Below, piece by piece: positions 36,918 through 46,346 of a stretch of DNA of 64,000 bases. Under the pieces are notes generated by a model. The model was not told where the DNA came from and did no database searches. It saw only the letters and a program-made list of their open reading frames with translations. How positions within the stretch are numbered: position 1 is the stretch's first letter; each line of letters starts with the position of its first letter. Source of the stretch: a virus; the IMG/VR virus record IMGVR_UViG_3300032287_002972, positions 1 to 64,000 of that record. One strand, 5' to 3'. The translations under genes were made by a program, and so were the position numbers.

Positions 36918-37684
36918 AACATTCTGAAGTATTAAGTAGATACGTAAATACTGGACAACGAATACCAGAAGAACAATATGACCGTTTAACACCTGTGTTA
37001 AAGAAGTCTTATCTTAGAATGAGAGGTGTTGCGGGTGATTATTTTGAATGGGAATTTAAAGTAATAAGTGATAATGAAAGAATTAAATATATTGAAAAAT
37101 ACGGTGAAAAATTAGATATTAACGACTTACGGTATTTAATTAGTCTCTCAAGTAATAAAGACAATATTATAACAAAAATTATTGATGTAAGAGTTGAAAA
37201 ATTGGATTCTAACGATATATGGGGTTTACTTTATTCTTCAGATAATAAACATGATATTGTGACAAAAATTATTGATGTAAAAGGTAAAAAATTGGATTCA
37301 AGGGAGATAATACCATTAGTTGCTGTTTTAAAAGAAAATAAATATGATACCACACCAAGTATTTTAAAAATTATTGATGTAAAAGGTGATAATTTGGATG
37401 AACATGATACAAACATTTTACTTAAATATTCAGTTAATAAAGATGATATTGCAATAAAAATTATTAATATAAAGGGTGAAAAAATACATTATGATGAAAT
37501 TTATATTTTACTTGAATATTCAAAAGATAAAGAATTAATAAAGAAATTATTATTACAAAATGGTATTGATTATATATTAATAAATGATGTTATAACTAAT
37601 GATGATATAGATACACCATTAATACCAGATGATTACCAATCAATGTTAAATGAGATAAAAAGGATTAAAGAGATAATGAAATAA
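36914..37684 (+). CDS. Helical-repeat protein, paralogue 2
   Basis: The 256-residue protein has the same N-terminal module (VLSRYVNTGQRIPEEQYDRLTPVLKKSYLRMRGVAG) and the same C-terminus (IPDDYQSMLNEIKRIKEIMK). It has one more repeat unit than its neighbour and a diverged middle. The pair arose by tandem duplication followed by repeat gain or loss. It is the last gene of the rightward operon and is convergent with the dCMP deaminase gene. Confidence 0.65.
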   Translation: MKHSEVLSRYVNTGQRIPEEQYDRLTPVLKKSYLRMRGVAGDYFEWEFKVISDNERIKYIEKYGEKLDINDLRYLISLSSNKDNIITKIIDVRVEKLDSNDIWGLLYSSDNKHDIVTKIIDVKGKKLDSREIIPLVAVLKENKYDTTPSILKIIDVKGDNLDEHDTNILLKYSVNKDDIAIKIINIKGEKIHYDEIYILLEYSKDKELIKKLLLQNGIDYILINDVITNDDIDTPLIPDDYQSMLNEIKRIKEIMK

Positions 37685-37690
37685 ATATTT

Positions 37691-38131
37691 TTAATAAAAA
37701 TATACCATAACATTACATTCATTAAATAATTTTATACTTTTTTCTTGAGATTCTTCCCATTTCTCTTTATTCTTTGTTGTACACACTTTTTTACACCAAA
37801 CGATTTGTATCCCCACATTTACAATGGCTCGAGCACAGTCCATACATGGTACTCCAGACGTTAAATAAATCGTTGAGTTTTTTAATGAAACACCAATTCT
37901 AGCTGCATTATAAATAGAATTTCTTTCTGCGTGTTCGATCCAAAAATACTTTTCAGGTCTCTCCTGTCTTTCTTGTTTTGAATCATCTAAACCTCTTGGA
38001 AAAGAATTATAACCTGTAGAAAGAATCTCATTATCTTTACCAACAATTACCGCACCTATTTGTGTCGATTCGTCTTTTGATTTTAATTTTATTTGTTCAG
38101 CAATATTTAAAAAATATTCAGTCCAGTTCAT
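37691..38131 (-). CDS. dCMP deaminase
   Basis: The 146-residue zinc enzyme deaminates dCMP to dUMP, feeding dTMP synthesis. It has the zinc-binding signature H67-A-E69 (IEHAERN) and PCMDC with Cys96 and Cys99. The Glu is the proton shuttle. It works with the dUTPase at 23146-23730. It overlaps the stop of the 65-residue gene by four bases (ATGA). Confidence 0.9.
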   Translation of the reverse strand: MNWTEYFLNIAEQIKLKSKDESTQIGAVIVGKDNEILSTGYNSFPRGLDDSKQERQERPEKYFWIEHAERNSIYNAARIGVSLKNSTIYLTSGVPCMDCARAIVNVGIQIVWCKKVCTTKNKEKWEESQEKSIKLFNECNVMVYFY

Positions 38132-38325
38132 GATAATTTTTGTTTGGAGATATAATGTACTTTGTTGTTTTGGTATAATCCCATATTTTGGGCAATACCT
38201 TTTTCTACTAATTTACCTATTTCAGTAAAACTTTTGGTGTCATTTAATGAAATTCCAATAATGAATTTTTCATTATCAACTTTTTCATAAGTTACTGGTT
38301 TAATAATTTTACTTTGGTCTTCCAT
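38128..38325 (-). CDS. Hypothetical 65-residue protein coupled to the deaminase
   Basis: This small protein (IKPVTYEKVDNEKFIIGISLNDTKSFTEIGKLVEKGIAQNMGLYQNNKVHYISKQ) has a beta-alpha character. Its stop overlaps the deaminase start by four bases. It may influence the deaminase, but it is not a known family to me. Confidence 0.55.
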   Translation of the reverse strand: MEDQSKIIKPVTYEKVDNEKFIIGISLNDTKSFTEIGKLVEKGIAQNMGLYQNNKVHYISKQKLS

Positions 38326-38348
38326 TTTTTTAAGACAAAAATAGTAAT

Positions 38349-38387
38349 AAAAAAACTTATTAAAAGGGTTTTTTAATAAGTTTTTTT
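38349..38387 (-). terminator. Terminator after the 279-residue gene
   Basis: ACTTATTAAAA and TTTTAATAAGT pair around a short GGGT-containing loop, flanked by A and T runs on each side. It separates the 279-residue gene from the deaminase unit. Confidence 0.6.
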
Positions 38388-38412
38388 AAAAAATTTTATA
38401 TTTTTTTTAAAA

Positions 38413-39252
38413 TCATAAAATTAATTTACCATTATAGGATTTTGCTTCTGAAAGTATTGATATGGTATTAGTAGAAAATGATATATATCTTTCATACATT
38501 TCTGATAAGAAACCTTGTATTCCACCCACTACATTACCAACACCTTTTGACACGGATTGACCCAATTGACTTGCTGTATTTTGAACTTTCTGAACGGCTG
38601 ATTTAAATGCCCCTTTTGCCCAATTAGATGCGTTTTCCCAAGTAACACCAATTTGATTTTGTATTGATGACCAAGATGTTTTTAAAAAATTACCTAACAT
38701 ACTTGAAAATTCTTTAATACCGGCAGCTGCAATTAAAACTTTTGCAAAAGTTTGTGAACCAAATTGTTTAAATAAGTTTACAGACCATTTAGCAACTGAA
38801 ACAGTTTGGTCACGTAAACTGGCAAATTGTTGTCCAACATATTGCGAACCTTTTTCGATTGCAATACCTGCAAGTTTAAGTGAATCAAGTGTTGCTTGTG
38901 TTGCTTGTGTGTATTGTTTAACTACAGATTTTCCTGTTGCAGATAAAAATTTCAGAATTGCATTTGCCGCTGCTTGTTGAATTTTAAATAAAGTTTTACC
39001 AATTAAAAATACTACAACTGCACCATAAATAATAACTTTAAAACTAAATTTACCGACAGTAATTGTAGTTTCTTTCATACCTTTTGATATTGCAATTGAC
39101 GCCTGATTAACGGCTTGACGTGCTTGTTGTCCTTGAACCATACCCATCTGTTTTCCCTGATTAAATGATGTGGATACTGATTGTTCTTCTATAATTTTTG
39201 AAATCAATTTCCTAAGATCTGATTCAGTTAAGTGGATTATTTTTCTTTTCAT
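38413..39252 (-). CDS. Membrane-active/virion protein with LTESDLRKLI N-terminus
   Basis: The 279-residue protein opens with HLTESDLRKLISKIIEEQ, an amphipathic helix ending in [LI]xE. A Gln/Ala-rich helix follows, then a hydrophobic stretch (FSFKVIIYGAVVVFLIGKTLFKI, about 70-92). The rest is Ala/Gly/Ser-rich amphipathic helices. Such a layout is seen in phage ejection or internal proteins that enter membranes. It lies just downstream of the major capsid gene and has its own late box 18 bases upstream. The precise role is unknown. Confidence 0.5.
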   Translation of the reverse strand: MKRKIIHLTESDLRKLISKIIEEQSVSTSFNQGKQMGMVQGQQARQAVNQASIAISKGMKETTITVGKFSFKVIIYGAVVVFLIGKTLFKIQQAAANAILKFLSATGKSVVKQYTQATQATLDSLKLAGIAIEKGSQYVGQQFASLRDQTVSVAKWSVNLFKQFGSQTFAKVLIAAAGIKEFSSMLGNFLKTSWSSIQNQIGVTWENASNWAKGAFKSAVQKVQNTASQLGQSVSKGVGNVVGGIQGFLSEMYERYISFSTNTISILSEAKSYNGKLIL

Positions 39253-39270
39253 TTTATTAAATTTATATTA

Positions 39271-39278
39271 TATAAATA
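39271..39278 (-). promoter_or_regulatory. Putative late promoter box TATTTATA
   Basis: This octamer on the minus strand lies 18 bases before the ATG of the 279-residue gene and immediately after the capsid terminator. Confidence 0.5.
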
Positions 39279-39289
39279 TATGTTAAATA

Positions 39290-39319
39290 AAAAAACCCCC
39301 GAATGTTCGGGGGTTTTTT
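39290..39319 (-). terminator. Strong terminator after the major capsid gene
   Basis: AAAAAACCCCCGAA pairs with TTCGGGGGTTTTTT. It has a GC core of seven pairs and a T tract on both strands. It lies 18 bases beyond the capsid stop, as expected for a highly expressed gene. Confidence 0.88.
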
Positions 39320-39336
39320 ATATATAGATAAAAAAA

Positions 39337-41058
39337 TTATCTTAATGTATCAATTCCAAATGTAGTCAAACCAAATACGTCAATTACACCATAGTAACGG
39401 TTATTAACCATTTTCTTTGCGTAACGAGTCATAATACCCTTAATTGGGGTAAAGTTAAATGGATTGTACATAGTTGGGGTCAACTGTAATGGTACGTAAG
39501 GTGCGTAAATATAACCTGCGTCCAATAATGATTTTCCTTTATGACCAATCATAATTTTACCAGCTGGTAAATATGGGTCACGGAATACTTGGTAACGACC
39601 TGCTAATGAACCAATTTTCTCAATACCCATGTTATATTGGTCTTGTTCAGGATGTGCGTTTGATACGTGGAAATATTCCAAATCATCAAATACCGCAGAT
39701 ACTTCTGAAGATACTACAATCCAGTTAGCACCACCACGAAGAGTTGTCTTATGGATTTGTGCAGAAATTTGGTTAATTTTAGTTACCAATGTTTGGTTCC
39801 AGTCTTTCTGAGTGTAACCTAAATATGGAGTGTTTCCTGTTGCACCATATCTCCATTCGTTATAATCCCACTTACTTCTCCATGCAGCACCCTTACGGAT
39901 ATCACGAAGAATTTCACGGTCAATTTCTGCTGCAATTTGTTCAGACAATAAAGCAGTTAATTCAGCCTCAGCGTCAATGTTATGGAATGCAGAAACGTCT
40001 TGTGCTAGTTCAGGGGACCAGCTTGCTCTTAACTTTCTTTCAGTAACTGATACAGTTACAGACTGAAGGTCAAAAGAAACTTCACCAATTACCTCTTCAA
40101 ATTCAAGAGATGCATATGTGTTATAAGTAATTTTAAAATCACTAATAAGTACAGGGTCAGTTACTGTAAGTGGAGAAAATCCAGCAGTTGTACTATAAGA
40201 TTCTAAATCTACACTTAAATAGATTTTACCTTCTTCATCACAAATATCTTGATATTTCTCTAAGTTAGTACCATTTTTAATTCCGTATTCAACAATACCT
40301 TTTCCGTATTTTTGAGTTACAACGTTAAAGTTTTTAACACCATTTGCGTTTGTACTAGTATTACCTGTAATTTCAACTGATAAAGATGCTAAAAATTCTT
40401 CAGTATCCATAACGTTACCATCAGCACCAATCATTTTACCTTGTCCGGCCTTAGTGAATCCACTAAGTACAAGAATTGTGCTTGAATGTGTTGTTCCGGT
40501 AGCTAACGATGATGTTGATTCTGATGGAACACCCGTATTGAATTGAACAAATGCATATGGGTTAGTTAAAGTGGTAGTTTTAGCTCCCCTTGAATAATCA
40601 AAAAGACCTTGGTCTGCGTCATCACTCTCTTCATAAAAACGGTCATAAAGACTTCTAGAAGAAGTGTAACCAGCAGCAGGGTCACCTTCGTTATTTGGAT
40701 AACCAAAAGGTGCTGATTTCGTGTCTTGAATTTTAGGTATAAAGAAAAATAATTTACCAATAGGTAAATTCATTGCTTGTACAGATACGATATCGTTAGC
40801 TAATAATTTAGAAAACACCCTACGAATAATAGGGAATACAACTGTTTCAAATGAACCACTTGCGTCAGAAACCGCAGCTTCGTTAATTAAATAACTTGCT
40901 TGGTTCTCATATAATTGTGCTACGTTATCTTTTTGATGTCCATCAAGTCCCTCTAGGAAACCTAGGTCATCCCATTTTTTAATGGTATCTTCTTTGATAA
41001 CACGTAGGTGTTTTAAACCAATGTTACCAACAATACCAGATTCTAATAATGCTCCCAT
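39337..41058 (-). CDS. Major capsid protein (T4 gp23-like)
   Basis: The 573-residue capsid precursor has the gp23-type core: VVFPIIRRVFSKLLANDIVSVQAMNLPIGKLFFFIPK and, at the end, PLQLTPTMYNPFNFTPIKGIMTRYAKKMVNNRYYGVIDV. The N-terminal propeptide probably ends at YLINE (Glu60), because ASYLINE-AAV matches the [LI]xE cleavage rule and the T4 gp23 site after Glu65. It is directly downstream of the scaffold gene and ends at a strong terminator. The mature shell protein would have about 513 residues. Confidence 0.93.
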   Translation of the reverse strand: MGALLESGIVGNIGLKHLRVIKEDTIKKWDDLGFLEGLDGHQKDNVAQLYENQASYLINEAAVSDASGSFETVVFPIIRRVFSKLLANDIVSVQAMNLPIGKLFFFIPKIQDTKSAPFGYPNNEGDPAAGYTSSRSLYDRFYEESDDADQGLFDYSRGAKTTTLTNPYAFVQFNTGVPSESTSSLATGTTHSSTILVLSGFTKAGQGKMIGADGNVMDTEEFLASLSVEITGNTSTNANGVKNFNVVTQKYGKGIVEYGIKNGTNLEKYQDICDEEGKIYLSVDLESYSTTAGFSPLTVTDPVLISDFKITYNTYASLEFEEVIGEVSFDLQSVTVSVTERKLRASWSPELAQDVSAFHNIDAEAELTALLSEQIAAEIDREILRDIRKGAAWRSKWDYNEWRYGATGNTPYLGYTQKDWNQTLVTKINQISAQIHKTTLRGGANWIVVSSEVSAVFDDLEYFHVSNAHPEQDQYNMGIEKIGSLAGRYQVFRDPYLPAGKIMIGHKGKSLLDAGYIYAPYVPLQLTPTMYNPFNFTPIKGIMTRYAKKMVNNRYYGVIDVFGLTTFGIDTLR

Positions 41059-41085
41059 TTTTTAATTTTTTTTAATTTTAATTTT

Positions 41086-42387
41086 TTATTTTAATTTTGA
41101 CATTAAGTCTTTCATTCTCCTAAACTGAGGATTTTCATAAGCTTTTGACTCAGAAAGTACTTGAGTTGAAGAAGAAGTACTAGGACTTGTTCTTAATTTT
41201 TCAACTACAGATTCAGATATTGGTTTTTTATTATCTAAATCATTTTTTAGGTTATTATAAAGATTTTTCGATTCTCTCAATGTTGATACTGAATCAAATT
41301 TCTTTAAAATATCAATTTTTTCTTTTTTAGTTGTGGAATGTTCAGTAAATAAACGAGTTGCATAAGCTAAATTTGCATTAAATACTGCAACTTCATTTAG
41401 TTTATCTTTAAAAAGGATTAATGCTTTTTTATATTCAGCATTTTGTTTTTTTAATTTACTAACTTCTTCATTGATAGCACCTGACGCGAATAATTTTTTA
41501 CTTTTTATTCCTGTTCTATTTGCACCACCTTTGTCTCCGTGTATATTCCATTTAGTTCTTGCTGCTTCATCCACATCACCTTCTGGCGACATCATGTCTT
41601 CGTTATCATCAAGATCTATTTCGTATACTACTTCGTCATCGTTATTAAAATCATCATCCTCATCTATTGGTATATCCATCTCATCATATGAATCGTCATC
41701 TTCGTCTACTGACATATCGTAATCACCGTATGAATCATCATCTTCATCTACTGATAGATCGTATTCACCATATGAATCGTCATCTTCGTCCATATATTCA
41801 TCCATTTCTGATTCGTCTAATTTGATGATATACTCACTATCACCATCTTTAAATTCAATCTGATTGTCGTCTTTTTTCACAATAAACCCATCTTCAGGTT
41901 TCATTGCTTTAAAAATTCTTAAAACTTCTGAAGGACTTGCGTCTGTGGCGTTAAAAACTTCATCATTTGTGTCAGAGTCTCCCATACCCATATCTGGATC
42001 TTCATCATCCACGTCTAGTTCTTCATCATCCATGTCTGGTTCTTCATCATCCATATCGGATTCTTCATCATCCATATCGGATTCTTCATCATCCATATCG
42101 GATTCTTCATCATCCATGTCTGGTTCTTCATCATCCATGTCTGGTTCTTCATCATCCATGTCTTGTTCATCAAGGTCATCATCACCATATGATTCTGGTA
42201 CATCTTTTTTACCTTTCTTAGGAGATTGTTTTAAAACATCCTCCTCTTCTTCCAAAGATTCTTTCAACAAATCATTTAGTTCTTGTTTCATTGTAGAAGC
42301 AAGTATACCTTTTGCGTTTGTTTTTACGGCCTCTTCAAGTGTTTGTATTTGAAGCAATGCTTGTTCTAAAATTGATTTTTCGTTCAT
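41086..42387 (-). CDS. Prohead core/scaffold protein, highly acidic (T4 gp22 position)
   Basis: The 433-residue protein has an N-terminal helix (LEQALLQIQTLEEAVKTNAK). A hyper-acidic region (about 75-235) carries eight DMDDEE(P/S) repeats and a second set of DDSYGEYDLSVDED repeats. The C-terminal half has long helices (KKQNAEYKKALILFKDKLNEVAVFNANLAYATRLFTEH) typical of scaffolding cores. It lies between the protease and capsid genes, the gp22 position in T4. It should be degraded by the protease during maturation. Confidence 0.75.
   Translation of the reverse strand: MNEKSILEQALLQIQTLEEAVKTNAKGILASTMKQELNDLLKESLEEEEDVLKQSPKKGKKDVPESYGDDDLDEQDMDDEEPDMDDEEPDMDDEESDMDDEESDMDDEESDMDDEEPDMDDEELDVDDEDPDMGMGDSDTNDEVFNATDASPSEVLRIFKAMKPEDGFIVKKDDNQIEFKDGDSEYIIKLDESEMDEYMDEDDDSYGEYDLSVDEDDDSYGDYDMSVDEDDDSYDEMDIPIDEDDDFNNDDEVVYEIDLDDNEDMMSPEGDVDEAARTKWNIHGDKGGANRTGIKSKKLFASGAINEEVSKLKKQNAEYKKALILFKDKLNEVAVFNANLAYATRLFTEHSTTKKEKIDILKKFDSVSTLRESKNLYNNLKNDLDNKKPISESVVEKLRTSPSTSSSTQVLSESKAYENPQFRRMKDLMSKLK
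42001..42168. repeat. 21-bp tandem repeat encoding DMDDEE(P/S)
   Basis: About eight 21-base units, each CATCATCCATATCGGATTCTT or a close variant on the plus strand, lie inside the scaffold gene. Successive copies differ mostly at two positions. The repeat may be variable between isolates. Confidence 0.9.
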
Positions 42388-42404
42388 TTGGAAATTTATT
42401 TCTA

Positions 42405-42412
42405 TATAAATA
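42405..42412 (-). promoter_or_regulatory. Putative late promoter box TATTTATA (scaffold/capsid)
   Basis: It lies 17 bases before the scaffold ATG, in the gap after the protease gene. It would boost scaffold and capsid transcription over the upstream genes. Confidence 0.5.
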
Positions 42413-42466
42413 TTGCGTTGTTATAAAAAAATTACTTTTTTAATAACAAAAACCAAAATAAATTAA

Positions 42467-43150
42467 TTATTTATATAAAAAATTGTCTAACTTATTCATT
42501 AAGTTTTTCATTTTATCCACGGACTGTGGTTTTTCCTCAGTTGATTCTTCATAATTATTTCTATCATCCAAATTTTTAAAAATATAAGCACCTGGTGTTG
42601 ATGGAGAAGATACTAAATCAAAACAAACTAATTCAAAATCGTCTTGAACAATATTTTGTCCTTTAATATTTTTTAGAGAACCAACTCCTCTTGATGATAT
42701 ACCTAAAGTTGCACCATTCATTAAAAGCATCGCTGCTTGGTCACCTTTAGTACTAACTATCCCCATTTTTCTCCACCCAGGGGATGTAAATAATTTTATT
42801 TTTCCCATTAAAATTTTCCCATCCCACCATGTTTCAGTTATTGAATGAGATACTCTATCTAAATCGATTAATGAACTTGATGGGTGATTTAATTCATTTA
42901 ACGCACCGCCTTTTCTTATTATGTTTTGATATTTTTCATTTTCTCTTTTTAAAAGAGTTTCTGGATATATCCTACCATTTTTATTCGGTGTGTCAAATTT
43001 TTGTAGTACTGCGTGTAATACCACATCTTCAAAAAAATTACTATCTTTCATTTCAGATATAATTTTTTTATTATCATTTGGTGATATTTGACCCGCATCG
43101 TATTCAATTAAAAGTTTTCTACCGTCCTTGAATGTAAATTCTTTTTCCAT
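42467..43150 (-). CDS. Prohead maturation protease (T4 gp21-like)
   Basis: This 227-residue serine protease is of the herpes-assemblin/U9-like type. Candidate catalytic residues are His89 (ALNELNHP), Ser152 or Ser153 (ATLGISSRG) and Asp178 (CFDLVSSPSTPGA), all in the expected order. The segment TPNKNGRIYPETLL is also a hallmark of T4-type proteases. It lies upstream of the scaffold and capsid genes. It probably cuts after [LI]xE in capsid, core and internal proteins. Confidence 0.9.
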   Translation of the reverse strand: MEKEFTFKDGRKLLIEYDAGQISPNDNKKIISEMKDSNFFEDVVLHAVLQKFDTPNKNGRIYPETLLKRENEKYQNIIRKGGALNELNHPSSSLIDLDRVSHSITETWWDGKILMGKIKLFTSPGWRKMGIVSTKGDQAAMLLMNGATLGISSRGVGSLKNIKGQNIVQDDFELVCFDLVSSPSTPGAYIFKNLDDRNNYEESTEEKPQSVDKMKNLMNKLDNFLYK

Positions 43151-43243
43151 ATTCTAATAAATATTATGTTATATCAATTAAACACATTAATTGATGTTGT
43201 TATTTATATATTTAATTAATAATCTTAATATATAAATATTAAA

Positions 43244-43669
43244 TTATTTCTTTTTATCATGGAAATTAAAAAGAACCTGATTGTTTAGTGTTTCATCGAT
43301 AATAAATTTCGATAAATTAGTAATTATTTCTTTTATTTCTTTGGATTTAAATTCAAATTCTTTATTAACATATAACGTTATTTCTAAGTCCATAAAGGAC
43401 CTTTTATTTGTTTTTATACTACTTGTTTTAATATCCAAATCAACAATAGATTCTTTTTTAAACAATACTGAATTTAAATTAAAAATATGATGTTTTATAT
43501 TTTTACTTATTTTTGAAATAATTTTATTAAATTCATAGTTTTCATTTGTAGGTTGTGTCCAAGAATTTAATTGAATATATATTGTTTTTAAGTTTTTAAA
43601 ATCAACTGTACCATATCCTATTTTTACATTATTATAAGATCCGATTTTTATAAATTTTCCTTTTTTCAT
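43244..43669 (-). CDS. Hypothetical prohead-module protein (position of T4 67/68)
   Basis: I place the start at the ATG at 43669. The longer reading from 43768 runs through a terminator hairpin. The product (about 141 residues) has a beta-rich front (FIKIGSYNNVKIGYGTVDFKNLKTIYIQLNSW) and an alternating beta/helix remainder, ending in KKK. It lies between the protease and the 250-residue gene. No family is recognised. Confidence 0.6.
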   Translation of the reverse strand: MKKGKFIKIGSYNNVKIGYGTVDFKNLKTIYIQLNSWTQPTNENYEFNKIISKISKNIKHHIFNLNSVLFKKESIVDLDIKTSSIKTNKRSFMDLEITLYVNKEFEFKSKEIKEIITNLSKFIIDETLNNQVLFNFHDKKK

Positions 43670-43733
43670 TAATAATTTTTTTATATAAAAATATACAAAA
43701 TATCTTGGAATATTCAAAACTTTTACAGCATAA

Positions 43734-43765
43734 AAAAACCTTGAATATTTACATTCAAGGTTTTT
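43734..43765 (-). terminator. Terminator after the 250-residue gene
   Basis: AAAAACCTTGAAT pairs perfectly with ATTCAAGGTTTTT around a six-base loop. It argues against the long start of the downstream gene. Confidence 0.8.
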
Positions 43766-43783
43766 CATAATTAATATTTTTTT

Positions 43784-44536
43784 TTAAAACAATCCGTTTT
43801 TTAATTCTACTAATTTATAGTAAGAATGTCTTGATACTTTTGTTTCATTAACTTGTTTCTTAACATCACTAAGTTTTTCCACTAACGAATTATCATTTGA
43901 TTCATTTAAGATATTTTCTATTTTATTATTTAATTCAAATTTTAAATAACTTGTTTCATTAATTAATGTTTCTTCATCCATTGACATGATTTCCTTAAAT
44001 GTCTTTTTCTGTTCTTCATTTAAAAAGTCTCCGTATTTTATATTAAAATTATTAACCAGTACTTTATTTAATAATGAAAAATTCTCAATTTGTACATCTG
44101 AAGGATTATTTTTAATAATTTCTTTTTCTTTCATTAGAAAGTTAATAAAATTTTCTTTTGATTTAAATTTATCATTAATATTGTTTATAGTATGTTCTTC
44201 AGATAAAATATCTAACCATTCATATAGTTCATTTTTTTCAACAACTACGTCCTTTAAAATTTTATTAATTTTTTTACATTCAGAATTTATTGTTTTCATT
44301 TTTTGAATAAAATGGGGTTCCAAGGATTCAACAAACAATCTAGCATTATCTTTTTGTGGAATATACGTTGTTTCCATGTCTTCATAGAATTTATACACTT
44401 CAACCAAATCTTTATTTGATTTTAATTTTTTAATTAAATCTTTCAATTCTTTCTTATTACCAGAATTATAAGATTCTGTTAATTTAATTAATAGTTTTGT
44501 TTTTAATTCACCAAATTTTATCATATTATTCTTCAT
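43784..44536 (-). CDS. Hypothetical helical protein, possible prohead core component
   Basis: The 250-residue protein is mainly helical and charged (LKTKLLIKLTESYNSGNKKELKDLIKKLKSNKD ... YLKFELNNKIENILNES). Its position, directly after the portal gene and before the protease, matches the T4 genes for small prohead core proteins. The portal stop overlaps its first ATG; a second ATG at 44524 avoids the overlap. A terminator follows, suggesting separate control of the protease side. Confidence 0.55.
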   Translation of the reverse strand: MKNNMIKFGELKTKLLIKLTESYNSGNKKELKDLIKKLKSNKDLVEVYKFYEDMETTYIPQKDNARLFVESLEPHFIQKMKTINSECKKINKILKDVVVEKNELYEWLDILSEEHTINNINDKFKSKENFINFLMKEKEIIKNNPSDVQIENFSLLNKVLVNNFNIKYGDFLNEEQKKTFKEIMSMDEETLINETSYLKFELNNKIENILNESNDNSLVEKLSDVKKQVNETKVSRHSYYKLVELKNGLF

Positions 44537-46343
44537 TTAATATATTTTTTAATTTATTTTCTATTTCATAAATATTCTTTTGTGCTTTATTTATGTCAAA
44601 TAATTTACTTAAATCATCACCATCACCTAACATATTTAATAAATTTCTTTTTTTAGTTGATTCACTTAAAGGTGATGAAGCATCGGATGGTGGTGGTGTT
44701 GACGATGCTGCACCTCCTCCCATATCCATACCACCCATATCACCACCAGCTTCACCTGTTTGTGATTTTTCTAATTTTTCTCTTTCCTCTTCTGGTATAC
44801 CATATTTAGAATCTACATCATCAAACACGCCAGATCTTTTAATGATATTTTGAGTATTAGTTAATTCAAACCCCATTGCTCTTTCGAGTCTTTGTTGTTG
44901 TAAATCTAATAATACTTCACTATCACTCATACCAAGAATATTTTTCTTTGCCCATGTGTGTGAAACCGGCAAAATACCCACTTGTGAGTTATCCGATGTT
45001 GCGTCTTTATATAGTAATATTTTTTCTTTCCATTGTTCTATTCTTAATAAATCAGATTGCGCCGATGGGTTAGTTAATGATAAACTAAAATTATCTAACT
45101 CATCTTCCATTCCAAGAAGATAAAGATGCATTAATGCTATCTTATTTAATTCCTGAACCAATGATTTTTGAATTCTATTTATGGTTCTTGCAAAACGTAT
45201 ATCCATTAAGGCTAATTGTTTTCCATCACCAACAATCTCTTCAAAACCAATAAATGCTTTAGGAATACGAAGTGCCGCTAACATTTTTTTCTGTATATAT
45301 TCAATATCAGCAATTTCACCTAAATTTTGTGCACCTGATAATGTTTCAATTGGACTGGTTTGTGCCGGATCCCTAATTGGAATAAAATAATCTTGGTCTA
45401 CCGCCATTTGATTATATCTCATATCCACTTGACCATTTCTTGAATCAACAATTTGGTCTCTTTTAAATTTATTTGCAACACGTTGTACATATGATTCAAT
45501 ATCTTTATCATCCATATTTCCAACAAATACTTTAAAAACTCTTCTTTCAGGTGCTCTGGTTGTTCTATAAATTAACATAGCATCTTCAGCTAAAAGTAAT
45601 TGTTTCCAAATCCTTCTAATTTTATCCAACATACTGGTACCATAGGGTAATTTTCTATCGTCACCTAGTAATCTAAAATGTGCAATTTCCCATGCTTGAA
45701 ATTCTAATTCTTTATTAGACCATTGAAATCTTAATTCCCTTGTTGGTATTTTATTATCTCTCTGATTCGGTGATTTAGATTCTCTTCCTTCAATTCTTTG
45801 TATTTCAATATTAGGTAATTGTTGACATCCAATAATTCCCTTTTCAGGGTCTATTTTTAGATAAATAAAATTATCCCCATATTTACAAACACCTCTAGCC
45901 CACATTTGTAAATTTGTGTTAATATCTAATCTATTAGTGAATAAATCTTCTAATATTGTTTTCACTCTTGAAGATTCTGAAAATATAGTTAAAATTTCAC
46001 CTTTTTCAGAAAGTGTTGTGGATTCTTCAGCATATATATCTAAAGCTGCTGATATCTCTGGAGTAAACTCCATACTTTCATAATCATAATAAGCCGATAA
46101 TCTATTGGGTTCATAATATACAGATTGATTATATAATGATTGTTCTAATTTTGTCCATTTATCTGCAATATATTGACTTTGTTGTGATTGTAGTAATTTA
46201 TTTTCGTACTCTTCTTTACTATTTGTTTTAAGTATTTCATCTTTTGAAAAATTAAATGACGGAGAATCCTCTGGTTTTAGTTTACCAGAAAATCCAAACA
46301 TTTTAGTTAATCTTTGAAATACTGTTGAATTATTATCTGCCAT
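44526..46343 (-). CDS. Portal protein (T4 gp20-like)
   Basis: The 605-residue protein forms the dodecameric portal at the packaging vertex. Conserved blocks include MEFTPEISAALDIYAEESTT, WARGVCKYGDNFIYLKIDPEKG, AHFRLLGDDRKLPYGTSMLDKIRRIWKQLLLAEDAMLIYRTTRAPERRVF and RMPKAFIGFEE-like LRIPKAFIGFEE. The length fits gp20 (about 524 residues) plus a Gly/Met-rich C-terminal insertion (GGDMGGMDMGGGAASSTPPP). It has its own late box three bases before the ATG. Confidence 0.93.
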   Translation of the reverse strand: MADNNSTVFQRLTKMFGFSGKLKPEDSPSFNFSKDEILKTNSKEEYENKLLQSQQSQYIADKWTKLEQSLYNQSVYYEPNRLSAYYDYESMEFTPEISAALDIYAEESTTLSEKGEILTIFSESSRVKTILEDLFTNRLDINTNLQMWARGVCKYGDNFIYLKIDPEKGIIGCQQLPNIEIQRIEGRESKSPNQRDNKIPTRELRFQWSNKELEFQAWEIAHFRLLGDDRKLPYGTSMLDKIRRIWKQLLLAEDAMLIYRTTRAPERRVFKVFVGNMDDKDIESYVQRVANKFKRDQIVDSRNGQVDMRYNQMAVDQDYFIPIRDPAQTSPIETLSGAQNLGEIADIEYIQKKMLAALRIPKAFIGFEEIVGDGKQLALMDIRFARTINRIQKSLVQELNKIALMHLYLLGMEDELDNFSLSLTNPSAQSDLLRIEQWKEKILLYKDATSDNSQVGILPVSHTWAKKNILGMSDSEVLLDLQQQRLERAMGFELTNTQNIIKRSGVFDDVDSKYGIPEEEREKLEKSQTGEAGGDMGGMDMGGGAASSTPPPSDASSPLSESTKKRNLLNMLGDGDDLSKLFDINKAQKNIYEIENKLKNILNEE

Positions 46344-46346
46344 GTA

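Noticed and set aside
41864-42352. Serine-rich plus-strand ORF opposite the scaffold gene
   Set aside because: It is the complement of the acidic Asp/Glu repeats (GAT/GAA read as ATC/TTC on the other strand) and lacks promoter and context.
43670-43768. Longer N-terminus of the 43244-43669 gene
   Set aside because: The extra codons run through a clear terminator hairpin (43734-43765) and have atypical composition; the ATG at 43669 is a better start.
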